Shown here: positions 26,764 through 37,200 of the stretch, in pieces | Layout of the letters: each line of letters starts with the position of its first letter | How positions within the stretch are numbered: the first letter of the stretch is position 1 | Assembly (NCBI GenBank): GCA_015066445.1 | Contig: SVOK01000003.1 | Span: forward strand, 1-64,000 | Source of the DNA: Oscillospiraceae bacterium | GTDB taxonomy: Bacteria; Bacillota; Clostridia; Oscillospirales; Acutalibacteraceae | Length of the DNA: 64,000 nucleotides | Direction: 5' to 3' | Made by a program: the position numbers and the translations under genes | The notes under the pieces: generated by a model | Told to the model about the DNA's origin: nothing | The model's database searches: none | The model's input: only the letters and a program-made list of their open reading frames with translations

Positions 26764-27598
26764 AATTACTGTTCTGTCGGCGGAATTTGGCGGGAGAAAT
26801 ACCTATGATACGTTTGAATACGGTGGAAAAATAGTTACTGTCCTGAAAGCCGCAGGCATTAGAGATTTCTGCAAGAGATAAATCACTATTAATCAGTAAC
26901 TGCTGAGCACGTCCCACGCGTGCAAAAATCACATAGTTTTTAAAGTTAGTTCCAACAACAGATTTAAATTTTCTTGAAAAATAGCTGGGATTCAGGGCGG
27001 CATATTGCGCTACCGATTCAAGAGATAGTTCCTCACCTAAATGCTCGGTAATATATACTAATGAATCCTTAATAATGTTATCTGTAGTAATTGTATTTAT
27101 TTCCTCGCGTGTTCTTAATCGGTTAAGCAGAGTCAATAAAATTATTATATAGTTCCTGATAAGCAAATCCGAATCAGGGCGTTTATGGGTAAATTCCTTT
27201 AAAAGAGTTTTAAAAATCACATCAAACTGAGTTGACAGCTCTGACGGTATGGTATAAAAATGCTTTTCAAAGCACTTTGTGAGTTGAGAAATATCCTTTT
27301 GCGAAAAATAATTTCTGCCAAAGTAGATATTAATTCTGCTCAGGTTTGTAATTGTGCTTGATTTATGCGGTATACCCGGTGGAATAAGCATAATGTTTTT
27401 TGGTTCTAAATGGAAAATTTCATCACCTATAGTGTAATTGGAGTTGCCGTTTATAAGATAATAAATCTCATAATGATTATGTATATGCGGAGAGGACATT
27501 CCCTCGTTTGCAAGATTGTTTGCTTTTTCAACCAATATTCCGTGATAATTCTTGCGTAAAATTTCATCGGCATTGTAAAACAAAATTTTACCCTCCAT
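26762..27598 (-). CDS. AraC family transcriptional regulator
   Basis: A 278-aa activator-type regulator: an N-terminal cupin sensor (PHIHNHYEIYYLINGNSNYTIG, MLIPPGIPHKS) and C-terminal double helix-turn-helix (LSLESVAQYAALNPSYFSRKFK and LSLAEISNACGFQDSNYFSTVFKR). It is divergent from the GH4 gene across about 190 bases holding promoters both ways, so it likely responds to a sugar and controls the glycan locus to its right, the exporter genes to its left, or both. Confidence 0.93.
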   Translation of the reverse strand: MEGKILFYNADEILRKNYHGILVEKANNLANEGMSSPHIHNHYEIYYLINGNSNYTIGDEIFHLEPKNIMLIPPGIPHKSSTITNLSRINIYFGRNYFSQKDISQLTKCFEKHFYTIPSELSTQFDVIFKTLLKEFTHKRPDSDLLIRNYIIILLTLLNRLRTREEINTITTDNIIKDSLVYITEHLGEELSLESVAQYAALNPSYFSRKFKSVVGTNFKNYVIFARVGRAQQLLINSDLSLAEISNACGFQDSNYFSTVFKRIIGISPAKFRRQNSN

Positions 27599-27628
27599 TT
27601 TAAATAAAATTGTTCTGGTTCAATTCCT

Positions 27629-27656
27629 ATTATATATTTTTTGCCAAAAAAGTAAA
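27629..27656 (-). promoter_or_regulatory. Putative promoter of the AraC regulator
   Basis: On the - strand, TTTACT (-35), 16-base spacer, TATAAT (-10; ATTATA at 27629-27634 on +), about 30 bases before the ATG. Confidence 0.55.
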
Positions 27657-27735
27657 GAAAAAACAGGATTTACCAAGTAAAGATATCTAAGTTTAACAAA
27701 AGGAGTAAAAAAATTAAGGAAAAGAGCTATATGGC

Positions 27736-27744
27736 TGATATAAA
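27736..27744 (+). promoter_or_regulatory. Extended -10 promoter element of the GH4-led operon
   Basis: TGATATAAA forms an extended -10 with no good -35, as expected for an activator-dependent promoter next to a divergent AraC-type gene. It is 47 bases before the GH4 start. Confidence 0.45.
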
Positions 27745-27790
27745 ATAAAGAAAAATAAGAAAAAGATACTTTGAAGGAGTGTTTTTGTAA

Positions 27791-29185
27791 ATGACACTTG
27801 TAGATAACGAAAATGTTAAGGATATAAAGATAGGCTTTATTGGCGGTGGCTCCCGTTACTGGGCACAGGACTTTATGTGTGACCTTGCTAAAGCTAATAA
27901 TATCAGTGGTAAGGTTTACCTTTATGATATAGATAAGCACGCAGCTAAATGTAATGAAACAATAGGTAACGGTATAAGAAACCATTACGAAAATGCTGAT
28001 AATTTTGATTACATAGCGGTTGATACATACGAGGAAGCTTTGTCTGGCGCTGATGCGGTTGTGATTTCAATTTTACCCGGCACATTCGATGAAATGGAAG
28101 TGGATGTCCACGCGGCTGAGGAATACGGTATTGTACAGTCGGTAGGAGACACTACAGGCATTGGCGGAATAATAAGAGCACTCAGAACACTTCCAATGTT
28201 CTTTGAATTTGGCGAACAGATTAAAAAATACTGTCCTGATGCATTTGTAATTAACTATACAAACCCAATGGCGCTTTGCACAGGCGCATTATATAAGGTG
28301 TTCCCAGAAATCAAGTGCTTTGGCTGCTGTCACGAGGTTTTCTCTTCTCAATCCTTACTTAAAAAAATTCTTGAGGAAAAGCTTGGTCTTACGGATATTA
28401 AAAGAGAGGATATTAAGATAAATGTAATCGGTGTAAACCATTTTACCTGGATTACCGAGGCGTATTACCATAATATTGATTTATTCCCACTTTACCGTGA
28501 ATATTGCCTTGAGCATATAGAAAAGGGCGTTCCTATTACATATGAAATAACCGAGCTTAATAAGCATTTTGTACATAATGAAAAGGTTAAAATGGATTTG
28601 TTCCTGCGCTTTGGGTTTATGGCTGCTGCAGGCGACCGTCATTTAGCAGAGTTTTGTCCCCGTAGCTGGTATTTAAAGGATAAAGAAACTGTTGAAAATT
28701 ACGGCTTTGCTTTAACACCCGTTTCTTGGAGAAAGAGTCACTTGGTTGAAAGGCTTGAAAAGCGAGACAGACTTCTTTCAGGTGAAGAAATCTTTGAAAT
28801 GAAAGAGACAGGTGAGGAGGGTGTAAGACAGCTAAGCGCACTCTTCGGTCTTGATGATTTTGTAACAAATGTAAATCTTCCTAATATGGGACAGATTCCA
28901 AATCTTCCATTAGGAGCAATAGTTGAAACCAATGCAAGATTCAGCGCCGGTTCTGTAAGACCTGTTTTTGCAGGAAATATTCCTAAAGAGCTAAAGGCAC
29001 TCATTGATAAGACTGTGGATATACAGGAGCTTATAATGGAGGCGGCATACGAGCGTGACCTTGATAAAGCCTTTATCGCCTTTATTTCAGAAGAGCAGAA
29101 TACACTTGACCTTAAGCAGTCAAGAGAGCTGTTTGATAAAATGATCGAGGGTACTAAAGAGTACCTTAAAGATTATTTCAAATAA
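27791..29185 (+). CDS. GH4 family NAD-dependent glycosidase
   Basis: A 464-aa intracellular glycosidase of family 4, which uses NAD+ and a divalent metal through an oxidation/elimination mechanism. Features: Rossmann start IKIGFIGGGSRYWAQDFMCD, VVISILPGTFDEM, GDTTGIGGIIRALRT, NYTNPMA and the metal motif GCCHEVF followed by GVNHFTWI. The CHE-type motif places it with the alpha-glycoside/uronide-active subgroup rather than the phospho-beta-glucosidases (CN-type); the exact substrate is not readable. AAGGAGTG ribosome site. First gene of the + strand glycan locus. Confidence 0.9.
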   Translation: MTLVDNENVKDIKIGFIGGGSRYWAQDFMCDLAKANNISGKVYLYDIDKHAAKCNETIGNGIRNHYENADNFDYIAVDTYEEALSGADAVVISILPGTFDEMEVDVHAAEEYGIVQSVGDTTGIGGIIRALRTLPMFFEFGEQIKKYCPDAFVINYTNPMALCTGALYKVFPEIKCFGCCHEVFSSQSLLKKILEEKLGLTDIKREDIKINVIGVNHFTWITEAYYHNIDLFPLYREYCLEHIEKGVPITYEITELNKHFVHNEKVKMDLFLRFGFMAAAGDRHLAEFCPRSWYLKDKETVENYGFALTPVSWRKSHLVERLEKRDRLLSGEEIFEMKETGEEGVRQLSALFGLDDFVTNVNLPNMGQIPNLPLGAIVETNARFSAGSVRPVFAGNIPKELKALIDKTVDIQELIMEAAYERDLDKAFIAFISEEQNTLDLKQSRELFDKMIEGTKEYLKDYFK

Positions 29186-29200
29186 GAAGGAGGAGTAACA

Positions 29201-30349
29201 TTGTTATCTAAAAAAGGAAAGCTTATAACGATTATTTCGTCTGTTGTCAGTTTAGTACTTTGTTTAGTAATAGTACTTTTGACAGTAACCTCGTGCAGTG
29301 ATAATAAGGACGGCGGAAAGACCGTTAAAAGGGTAGTTAAGAAGAAAATCATTGTTGTAGAAGAACCCGAAGGTGAGTCTAAGGGGGATATGACCATTTA
29401 TGATGTTGTCGATGAGGAGTATGACGGACCTGAAGAGGTTGTTGATACTGTTGTTGTGCCCGAGTATGAGGTAGAGCTTGAGGGTGAAAAGAAAACACCG
29501 CTGGAAAGTAAAATTGCTATCGGCTTTTATGCTTACAATTGGGGACAGTGGGAAGAACAGTTCGGTGAAAAGTTTGGAAAAGAGAGTGAATTTCTCACCG
29601 TTGGTAATGTTGGAACCATTGAAAAAGCTAAATGGGCAAAGGAACGCGGAGTTTCCGGTTTTATAACACCCCTTACAAGTAAGAGCGCATTTGTAAGTAA
29701 CGATAGCTCAGTTTTAAGTGAAAGCTGGAAAGAAAATGTATTATCCACAGCAGAGGCCTTTCAGGTTGCAGGGCTTTGGGATGTTGTTGAGGGTTATCAT
29801 TTTGACGAGCCTCTTTTAAAGCTTTCGGGCGAGCAGTTCAGAGAAATGACCAAATTCTTGGCAGAGACATTCCCCGATAAGCGTATTTTCCCCGTTCACT
29901 GTAATTATGAGATTAACGGTACTTCAATGAGCGGCAGTGTGTTTGATACCATAAGCTATGATACCTCTGCTTACTGTACCGATATAGGTTATGATAACTA
30001 TCACTCGATTGATATAGAGTATCAAAGGGAAATGATAGAAAAAATCAAAGAAATGGCAGGCAGAAAGGATATTCGTATCTGGCTGTTCCCTACAACCTTT
30101 GTTCACAATAGTTATGATGAAGAATATATGCTAGCTCACCTTAATATGTATTACAAGCTTCTTATGGAGCAGGAAAATCCGGGCGGACTTTATCTTTACT
30201 CCTGGAAGACCTATGGCGAGATGACAGGCTTTGCTCAGCTTACTGACCCTAACCTTGAATGGAAGTATAACCGACTTTTAAACCGTGTAGTTGAAATCGG
30301 TAAAGAGCTTAAAAATGCTGAGTACAACTACAAAACTACTAAAAATTAA
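29201..30349 (+). CDS. Lipoprotein with uncharacterised TIM-barrel-like domain (paralog 1)
   Basis: A 382-aa secreted protein starting at TTG (AAGGAGGAG five bases upstream). Residues 1-32 are a lipoprotein-type signal (LLTVTSC lipobox), followed by an acidic linker to about residue 100 and one globular domain. The domain shares GLWDVVEGYHFDEP, DIGYDNYHSID, RIWLFPTTF and HLNMYYKLLMEQENPGGL with the C-terminus of the next gene's product and with the product at 38128. The HFDEP acids at a predicted strand end look like a glycosidase acid pair. I do not recognise the family; a glycoside-hydrolase role is inference from context. Confidence 0.8.
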   Translation: MLSKKGKLITIISSVVSLVLCLVIVLLTVTSCSDNKDGGKTVKRVVKKKIIVVEEPEGESKGDMTIYDVVDEEYDGPEEVVDTVVVPEYEVELEGEKKTPLESKIAIGFYAYNWGQWEEQFGEKFGKESEFLTVGNVGTIEKAKWAKERGVSGFITPLTSKSAFVSNDSSVLSESWKENVLSTAEAFQVAGLWDVVEGYHFDEPLLKLSGEQFREMTKFLAETFPDKRIFPVHCNYEINGTSMSGSVFDTISYDTSAYCTDIGYDNYHSIDIEYQREMIEKIKEMAGRKDIRIWLFPTTFVHNSYDEEYMLAHLNMYYKLLMEQENPGGLYLYSWKTYGEMTGFAQLTDPNLEWKYNRLLNRVVEIGKELKNAEYNYKTTKN

Positions 30350-30402
30350 AGCAGTAGAAAAGAAGCTGCTTGAATTTAATAAAAAATAATGGAGGAAATT
30401 TT

Positions 30403-33400
30403 ATGAAAACTAAAAAGCTTTTCAAAAGTTTACTTTCCCTGGCACTTGCTGTGATACTTACAGCATCGGTTTGTGTTTGTGGCTTTTCAGTAGCTGCAAC
30501 CGAAACCACAGATGTTACCGTTAATGTTATTGACGGTACAGTAGCCGCTCCCTATACAGGCGGCGGAAACCACCTGACGGCAAAGGCTGGAATTACAGGC
30601 GTTTTAGAGGGTAAAACCGTAGCTCGTCTTATTCCTCAGTACGCTTATGACGGCAGAAGACAGATTTCAGTTGATGCACGCACTATCACCGAGGGTGAAA
30701 TTGATTATGCCAATGCTAAAACCATTTCACTTTATATCAAGAATGACTTGGGCGACAGCATTAAATGGCGTATGAGCGATTATGCTGATACAGATAAAGA
30801 AACCGGTATTACATACCATGCTACCAACTTTAGCGCAGGTACTGCTTATTGGATGGTAGATACAGTAAAAAACACCGCAAAGAAATATATCTACTCCATA
30901 GTTGCAAATTATATCTATATTCCTAAAGACTTTGAGGGTTATATCATTTACGATTTAACAACCTGTACAGAAGAAATGCTTTCTGCTTTCTTGGGCTGTA
31001 ATTTTGACCACATTTTCTTCTGGATGGACGGCTTTAATGAGAATACCATCGGTAATCCTTTCTACTACGGTGATATGAATATCAGCACCGTTAAGGCTGA
31101 AACTATGGTGGACACTCTTGTTCCTACCGCAGTAGAAGAATATGTAACAACCAATCCTTTAACCGACCTTAATTCTTCTAAGGTTGCTTTAGATTATCAG
31201 CCCTGCTATGCAAGCTATGTTGATAATGATCATATCGGTCAGTCATTAGACTTTGCTTATAAATCAGCAAATCCTGCTGTATATAATGAAATATTCACAG
31301 CTACTGCAGACCACAAGAATGTTACAGCTTTAGTATTTAAGCTCAAGCTTGAAGAGGGCGCATCATTCCCGCTCATAAGAATTACATCTAATAAAAATAA
31401 TTCTAATTATGGTTACGGTTATTTAAAGACAGACTGGGTGACAATAAATCTTCTTGATAACAAGGTGCGTCAGTACATTGATGTTAATACCGATAAGGTT
31501 TCTGTAAGTAAAGAGGCTTTTGAGGGCTATGTTATAGCATATATAAATGATGAGACTACAGTTGCCTGCACCTCTTTGGCAGAGGGTTATACCTCACCGC
31601 TTAGCTGGAACGATTTTATTGATTATTACACCGGCTATAAGGTTAATTACCGTTTTAGTATCAACTCTACCAATTTATCCCAAACTGATTGCCTTATCAA
31701 TTTAGGTGAAGTTTCCTATGTATATGATGCTGAAAGCTTTATGGCACAGGTACTTCCAAATGAAAAGGTTATACTTGACCCCAAAAGAGACAATGTATAT
31801 GATTCTGAAATTAACGGTACTAATACTAATTACAGAACTGTTGTAGACGGCGGCGAGGTACTCGGTAACGCTTTCAAGTTTACTATTAGTGAAGAAAACG
31901 ACAAAAAATCATATTTATTCCGTCCTACTTTCTTCTATGGTGATCCTATTTTATTGGATCAGGAAGCCTTGGTTTACAGAGTTAAAGTAACAAACGGCGC
32001 ATATACACAGTTGTTCTTTAAGCTGCTCGGTACAAACGGATATGTTACTGCTACATACTCAACTATAAATACCCTTAACGGCATGGTTAGAAATTATGAT
32101 AACGCTACCTCTTATGCTAAAATTGAAGATGAAGAATTTGAGGGCTATGTTATAATTAATCTTACAGGCGCTACCATTTCGGGTTATGAGGATTGGAACG
32201 GATTAGTTAATTCAAGATATGATAACTTTGTTGATGTTTGTCTTAACGGCTCAGCTTCTACTACTGAGGCAAGCGCTGCAGGTAAGCTTAACAACCTTAT
32301 GATAGGCGAATGCTCTATCGTTAAAGACCTTGATGCCTTTATGGCAGAGCTTTTCCCCACAGAGGAAACCGATCCTAATGAAATAGTAATATCTGACCCT
32401 GAAACAAATGGTTTTAATGATTTTGAATTAGGTAATGAAAATTATCACTCTGCTGTAGATGTAATAGATGGCGGCGAAGTTTTAGGAAGCGCTTTCAAAT
32501 TCACAGTTGATGAAAGCTTTGATAAAGATAGATTCTATTTCCAGCCTGTACTTTGCAATGCAGATGAAAGTCTTTTAGATAAAGATGCTTTAGTTTACAG
32601 ATTTAAGATAACAGGTGGAGCTTTTAAGAGCTTTTCTATTAAGATGTATGATATGTGGTGGTATGTTACTGCACCGTATACCACAATAAATACCCTTAAC
32701 GGCGCTGTAAGAAATTATGATGCAGCAAACGAAATTAAAATCGAAGACGACGAGTTCGAAGGTTATGTTATCTTAGATATTGATAATATGATAATCAAGC
32801 ATGCTGATTATGAAGGTATGTCTTGGAATGATATGATAAATAAAAAGCTTGCTGCTGATAATAAGAGAATTCTTGCTTGGTTCTTCCAGTCTGCCTCTGA
32901 AACCAATACAGTAGCAGGAAAGCTCAATAATTTCCTTTGGGGTGAAACCTCTGTTGTTGATAACAAGAATGAGTTTATTAAAAAGGTTACTGCTTCTACC
33001 TTAGCGGGTGACGCTAACGAGGACGGTAAGGTTGATATTCTTGACCTTGTTCGTATGAAGAAGTATATTGCAGGTATTAAAGATACTGAAATTAATCCCT
33101 TTAATGTTAAATTGGCTGATGACGGTGCAGGTCTTGGCGGTACAGACCTTACTATTGTAAGAAAAATGCTTACTGTAGAGGGTTGGAAGCCTGTTACCAA
33201 TGATATTGGTATGGCAATTTGGGGTCTTTCCGATTTTGATGCTTGGGATAGCAAATACGGTGCAACCTATGGTTACGCAGAGGATTTGTTCAACTATGCA
33301 GGTGCTGCTAATATCGAAACAATGCGTGTTACTGATGCCGCAGGCTCTGTAGGCTGGATTAAGCTTACCGACCCATTTGCTGATAACACTACCACAGAAA

Positions 33401-34038
33401 TGACCGAAAGTGCTCTTACTCAGCTTGACAGAAGAATTGAAGGCTACAAAAAGGTTGGTCTTTGGGACAGCATTGTTGGTTTCCACAGTGAAGAAATCAG
33501 ACTCCAAAACAATATGAGTGATGAACAGTACAAAATCTTCACTAAGTATTTAAGCGAAAAATATCCCGGCAAGCGTATTATGGCAGTTCTTTCTATTGAG
33601 GAAGTAATCGGTAGTGAGACTTTCGGCTCAGACAGAACCATAACTCCTGCCAATTATGACACCTATCAGTATACTACCGATATTTGCTATGATATTTATA
33701 CATCAATTGATAAAGCAAAGTATCAAGGCTATAACGAAACCTTAAAGACAAATCTTGCAGGTCTTGATTATAAGATGTGGTATATGCCTAAGACCTTCTG
33801 GTGGAATAAGGCAGAATATGATACCGAGGAGTTTATGCTTAATCACCTTAATCTTTTGTATGAGCTTTTACAGGAAGAAACCAATCCGGGCGGTTTATGG
33901 TGCTACGGTTGGAACAGCTATCTTGATGAAGAAGGTAATGGCACTGTAGGTCTTGGCAATATTACTACAAAGGGCGATTATTCAAATCTTTTAGCACGCA
34001 TAGCTGAAATTGCTAAAGAAATAAGAGCTAAGAATTAA
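30403..34038 (+). CDS. Secreted multi-module protein with internal dockerin and uncharacterised TIM-barrel-like domain (paralog 2)
   Basis: A 1211-aa exported protein. Signal peptide to about residue 32 (LLSLALAVILTASVCVCGFS). Several beta-sandwich modules of about 200 aa follow, each ending in an FEGYVI-type strand (the repeat starting near VLDPKRDNVYDSE recurs near ISDPETNGFNDFE). A type I dockerin lies at about 865-930 (GDANEDGKVDILDLVRMKKY, second repeat degenerate). The last 280 residues match paralog 1: GLWDSIVGFHSEE, TDICYDIYTSID, MWYMPKTFWW, HLNLLYELLQEETNPGGL. The dockerin implies docking to a cohesin elsewhere in the genome. The ATG at 30403 follows GGAGG; the track's TTG is too early. 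Confidence 0.82.
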   Translation: MKTKKLFKSLLSLALAVILTASVCVCGFSVAATETTDVTVNVIDGTVAAPYTGGGNHLTAKAGITGVLEGKTVARLIPQYAYDGRRQISVDARTITEGEIDYANAKTISLYIKNDLGDSIKWRMSDYADTDKETGITYHATNFSAGTAYWMVDTVKNTAKKYIYSIVANYIYIPKDFEGYIIYDLTTCTEEMLSAFLGCNFDHIFFWMDGFNENTIGNPFYYGDMNISTVKAETMVDTLVPTAVEEYVTTNPLTDLNSSKVALDYQPCYASYVDNDHIGQSLDFAYKSANPAVYNEIFTATADHKNVTALVFKLKLEEGASFPLIRITSNKNNSNYGYGYLKTDWVTINLLDNKVRQYIDVNTDKVSVSKEAFEGYVIAYINDETTVACTSLAEGYTSPLSWNDFIDYYTGYKVNYRFSINSTNLSQTDCLINLGEVSYVYDAESFMAQVLPNEKVILDPKRDNVYDSEINGTNTNYRTVVDGGEVLGNAFKFTISEENDKKSYLFRPTFFYGDPILLDQEALVYRVKVTNGAYTQLFFKLLGTNGYVTATYSTINTLNGMVRNYDNATSYAKIEDEEFEGYVIINLTGATISGYEDWNGLVNSRYDNFVDVCLNGSASTTEASAAGKLNNLMIGECSIVKDLDAFMAELFPTEETDPNEIVISDPETNGFNDFELGNENYHSAVDVIDGGEVLGSAFKFTVDESFDKDRFYFQPVLCNADESLLDKDALVYRFKITGGAFKSFSIKMYDMWWYVTAPYTTINTLNGAVRNYDAANEIKIEDDEFEGYVILDIDNMIIKHADYEGMSWNDMINKKLAADNKRILAWFFQSASETNTVAGKLNNFLWGETSVVDNKNEFIKKVTASTLAGDANEDGKVDILDLVRMKKYIAGIKDTEINPFNVKLADDGAGLGGTDLTIVRKMLTVEGWKPVTNDIGMAIWGLSDFDAWDSKYGATYGYAEDLFNYAGAANIETMRVTDAAGSVGWIKLTDPFADNTTTEMTESALTQLDRRIEGYKKVGLWDSIVGFHSEEIRLQNNMSDEQYKIFTKYLSEKYPGKRIMAVLSIEEVIGSETFGSDRTITPANYDTYQYTTDICYDIYTSIDKAKYQGYNETLKTNLAGLDYKMWYMPKTFWWNKAEYDTEEFMLNHLNLLYELLQEETNPGGLWCYGWNSYLDEEGNGTVGLGNITTKGDYSNLLARIAEIAKEIRAKN

Positions 34039-34073
34039 TAAGTCTCCTTTTTGTTAGAGTCTTTCACTTGGCA

Positions 34074-34099
34074 GGGAAGCCCCCCTCAAGGGGCTTCCC
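34074..34099 (+). other. Intercistronic hairpin without T tract
   Basis: A perfect 10-bp GC-rich stem GGGAAGCCCC / GGGGCTTCCC, not followed by Ts. It lies in the 173-base gap between two secreted-protein genes; nothing else recognisable is in the gap apart from the ribosome site CAGGAGG of the next gene. Confidence 0.65.
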
Positions 34100-34211
34100 A
34101 AAGCCGAACCGCCTAAAAAAGCTTATTTGCTGAAAAATTGGTTTCTTTAAGCCGTTTGGTTTTAAAATATAAATATTATGCTTTAAACTAAAAAAATCAG
34201 GAGGTAAATTT

Positions 34212-37200
34212 ATGAAAAATGTTTTAAAGCTTCGCGTTAATAAAAGAGTGATAGCAATTTTTACCGCTCTTATTCTTTTATTCTCGACTCTGCATATCGG
34301 TCTTGTATCCTTTGCGGAAGACCATAAAACCGTAGTCCATGCAGACGGTACGAGCATCGGTTGGTTTTATGCAGGCGACCATGCAATAACAACTAATGTT
34401 TCGGGTGTTTCACCTGACGGAGGCTGTGTATCGGTAAGAGTTATAAATCCTAAGTCGGGCAATTCTTACAACTACTTCTCCACAAAGGCTTTTGATATTG
34501 CTACTGCGGGACTTCCGTATAATGAAGTAAATTCAATCTGGATGTGGATGTATGTTCCTGAGGAGCATGGCGATATGCCTTTCAGATATAGTAGATACGG
34601 TGACGACTGGGTAGGTGTTCATCTTAAAACACCTAATATTTGGCTTATTGATACCAATACCGGTACATCCACTGCTGTTGCTCCTGATAAGGATGATTAT
34701 ATTACCGTACCTGCAGGCTTTAAGGGCTATATAGTTTATGATATGGAAGCCTCTGCCAATAAGGATAAGCTTGTTTCTTATAAGTATACAGGTATGTATT
34801 TGTGGTATAAATCACAGACAAACGCTAAAAATACGACTTGGTATTATGATACTGTTACTTTCAGTACAAAGAAAGCAACCGCTGTTGTGGATGAGTTTGT
34901 TAACTATGTTCCACAGCCTGTTCCAAGCTACAGCGCTAAAACCGTTTTACCCGGTCAGGAGATAACCTTTAAGACAGAAAGCGAAAATATTGCGGTTTAC
35001 TATACTACAGACGGCTCTAAGCCTGACATAAATTCGACCAAGTTCGATGTCAATAATCCAATAGTAATAACCTCTGATACAACTGTTAAGGCTGTTTCTT
35101 ACAGAGCGGGTATTTATAGTGACATTTTAACTCTTGACTATGTAGTTTACGATGAAAACGATTATAAAAATGAAATTTTGGCTGACGGCTCTGCCAAAGG
35201 ATGGACATATTGGTCAAGCAAGCAGGATGTTATAACTAAGGTTAAGGGAGTTTCTGCTGACGACTGTTGTGTTCAGGTGAAATTAAAGGGTTCTATAGGA
35301 ACAAGCTATGCCTGGACTTATGCTAAAACAAAGGCTTTAGCTGATGTTGATATTACTCCTGATGAGCTTAAAACAATACACGTTTGGGTTAAAAATCCCA
35401 AGGGTAACGGTCAGATTCAGTTTAAGGTTAATTATTATAATAACCAATCAACCAACTTCTCTCCCTGCGATTATTACTTAGTTAATGCTTTGGACGGAAC
35501 TTACACAAAGTATAATCAGACAGATGCTTATCTTCCTATTGCTGACGGCTTCGAGGGTTGGCTTGTGTATGATTTGACCACATCCTCGAACCGTGGAAAT
35601 CTTATTACCAAAAAATATGACAATTTAGCGGTTTCTTATAAGCTTCCAAATATGACTACAGGCGATTATTTCTATTATGATAATATTTGTGCAAGCACAG
35701 AGGATGCAGAATTCCTTTCTTACCGTTTAGCGGATAAAATTATAGCTGCTCCGAAAATTGATTCCTTTACCACCTATGTAAAGGCTGGCGAAAAGGTGAA
35801 TCTATCCGCACCTGAGGGTGATATTTACTACACTCTTGACGGCAGTGAGCCTACAACAGAGTCTACAAAATTTGATGCAGCTAATCCAATCATTATTAAT
35901 GAGAGCTTAACTATTAGGACTATTGCAGTAGTAAACGGTGAGAGCAGCTTGGTTGCTGAATACGATTATGAAACTATTGATCCAAATGCGCCTAACAATA
36001 CCATTGTTAATGACGGTACAGATGAGTCACTTTTTGCAACTACAACAGGTGCTACTATATCTACAATAGAACATGTTTCTCCTGACGGTATGGCTTACAA
36101 TACATTTGGTATGGCTTCAAGCGATACAGGCAGACACACAATTAAGTTTAATGATGTAAACAGCGGTCTTGTGCTTGCTAAGGATGCGTTTGTAATGTGG
36201 GTTAAGGTACCCGAGGGTGAGCAATTCACCTTTAAGCCTTCCTTTAATAATGCAGGCGATACCTTCGAGGGTACCATTGCTACATTTGATACAGATAACG
36301 GAAAGCTCGAAACTAAAGCTAAGGCTTCGGAGATTGTGCTTGAAGGCTTTGAGGGCTATGTAATGCTTCTTCTTGATGATGATGCAAAAATAGCTGCAAT
36401 GAAGTGGTACGATTATGTTTTAGAATACGGTATGAAGAGTCTTATGCTTTCGGTGAAAAATTCCGAAACAAAGAATGTTGATGTTGCGTTTGACAGCTTA
36501 GGCTTTGTAACCGATTTTGAAAAATTTCAGACAGAGCTTAATCCCGCTGCTATAAGACCTGATGCTCCTTATGCAGAGTTTACTTCGGGTATAATTCAGG
36601 AGGGTACAAACCTTGGTCTGTTCAGCGGTGATAATACTGATATTTACTATACTTTAGATGGCTCTGTTCCTACTACCTCAAGCACTAAATATCAGCTTTT
36701 AGGTATGGGTGCCGCAGGTGATATTTCACCAATTGAGGTCATAGCGGATGTTGTTATAAGAGCTATTGCTGTAAGAGATGGTATTTCAAGCGGTGTTGCA
36801 ACCTATACCTACACAGTAGAGGCTAAATATGACGGTCCTAACGCTGTTATGGTTAATGACTGCTCGGGCGAAGGTGATAATGTAACTTCCTGGGTTTCCA
36901 AAACCTATTTTAAGTCAGAAAATGTTGATGATGTGTCACCTTACGGTACGGCATATAAATTCAGCCGAGCAGAAACAAATACCAAAAACTTTAGCTCGGG
37001 TATAAGCTTTAAGCTTAATCCTAATCTTGAAAAGGTTTCACAGATTAAGGCATTCAGCGTTTATGTTAAAATTCCTGCCGCCGCTAAGGGTACTACAATT
37101 AATCTTCGCCCCAGTGGTGAAGGTAACGGCGTAAGAGGTACGGTTTACGCTATCGGTAATGACGGTACCGTAAAGGTTTCTAAAAACTCAGCAACAGTTA

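Noticed and set aside
27620-27985. 121-aa - strand ORF in the AraC/GH4 gap
   Set aside because: It covers the divergent promoter region and the GH4 start; the composition is that of AT-rich noncoding DNA.
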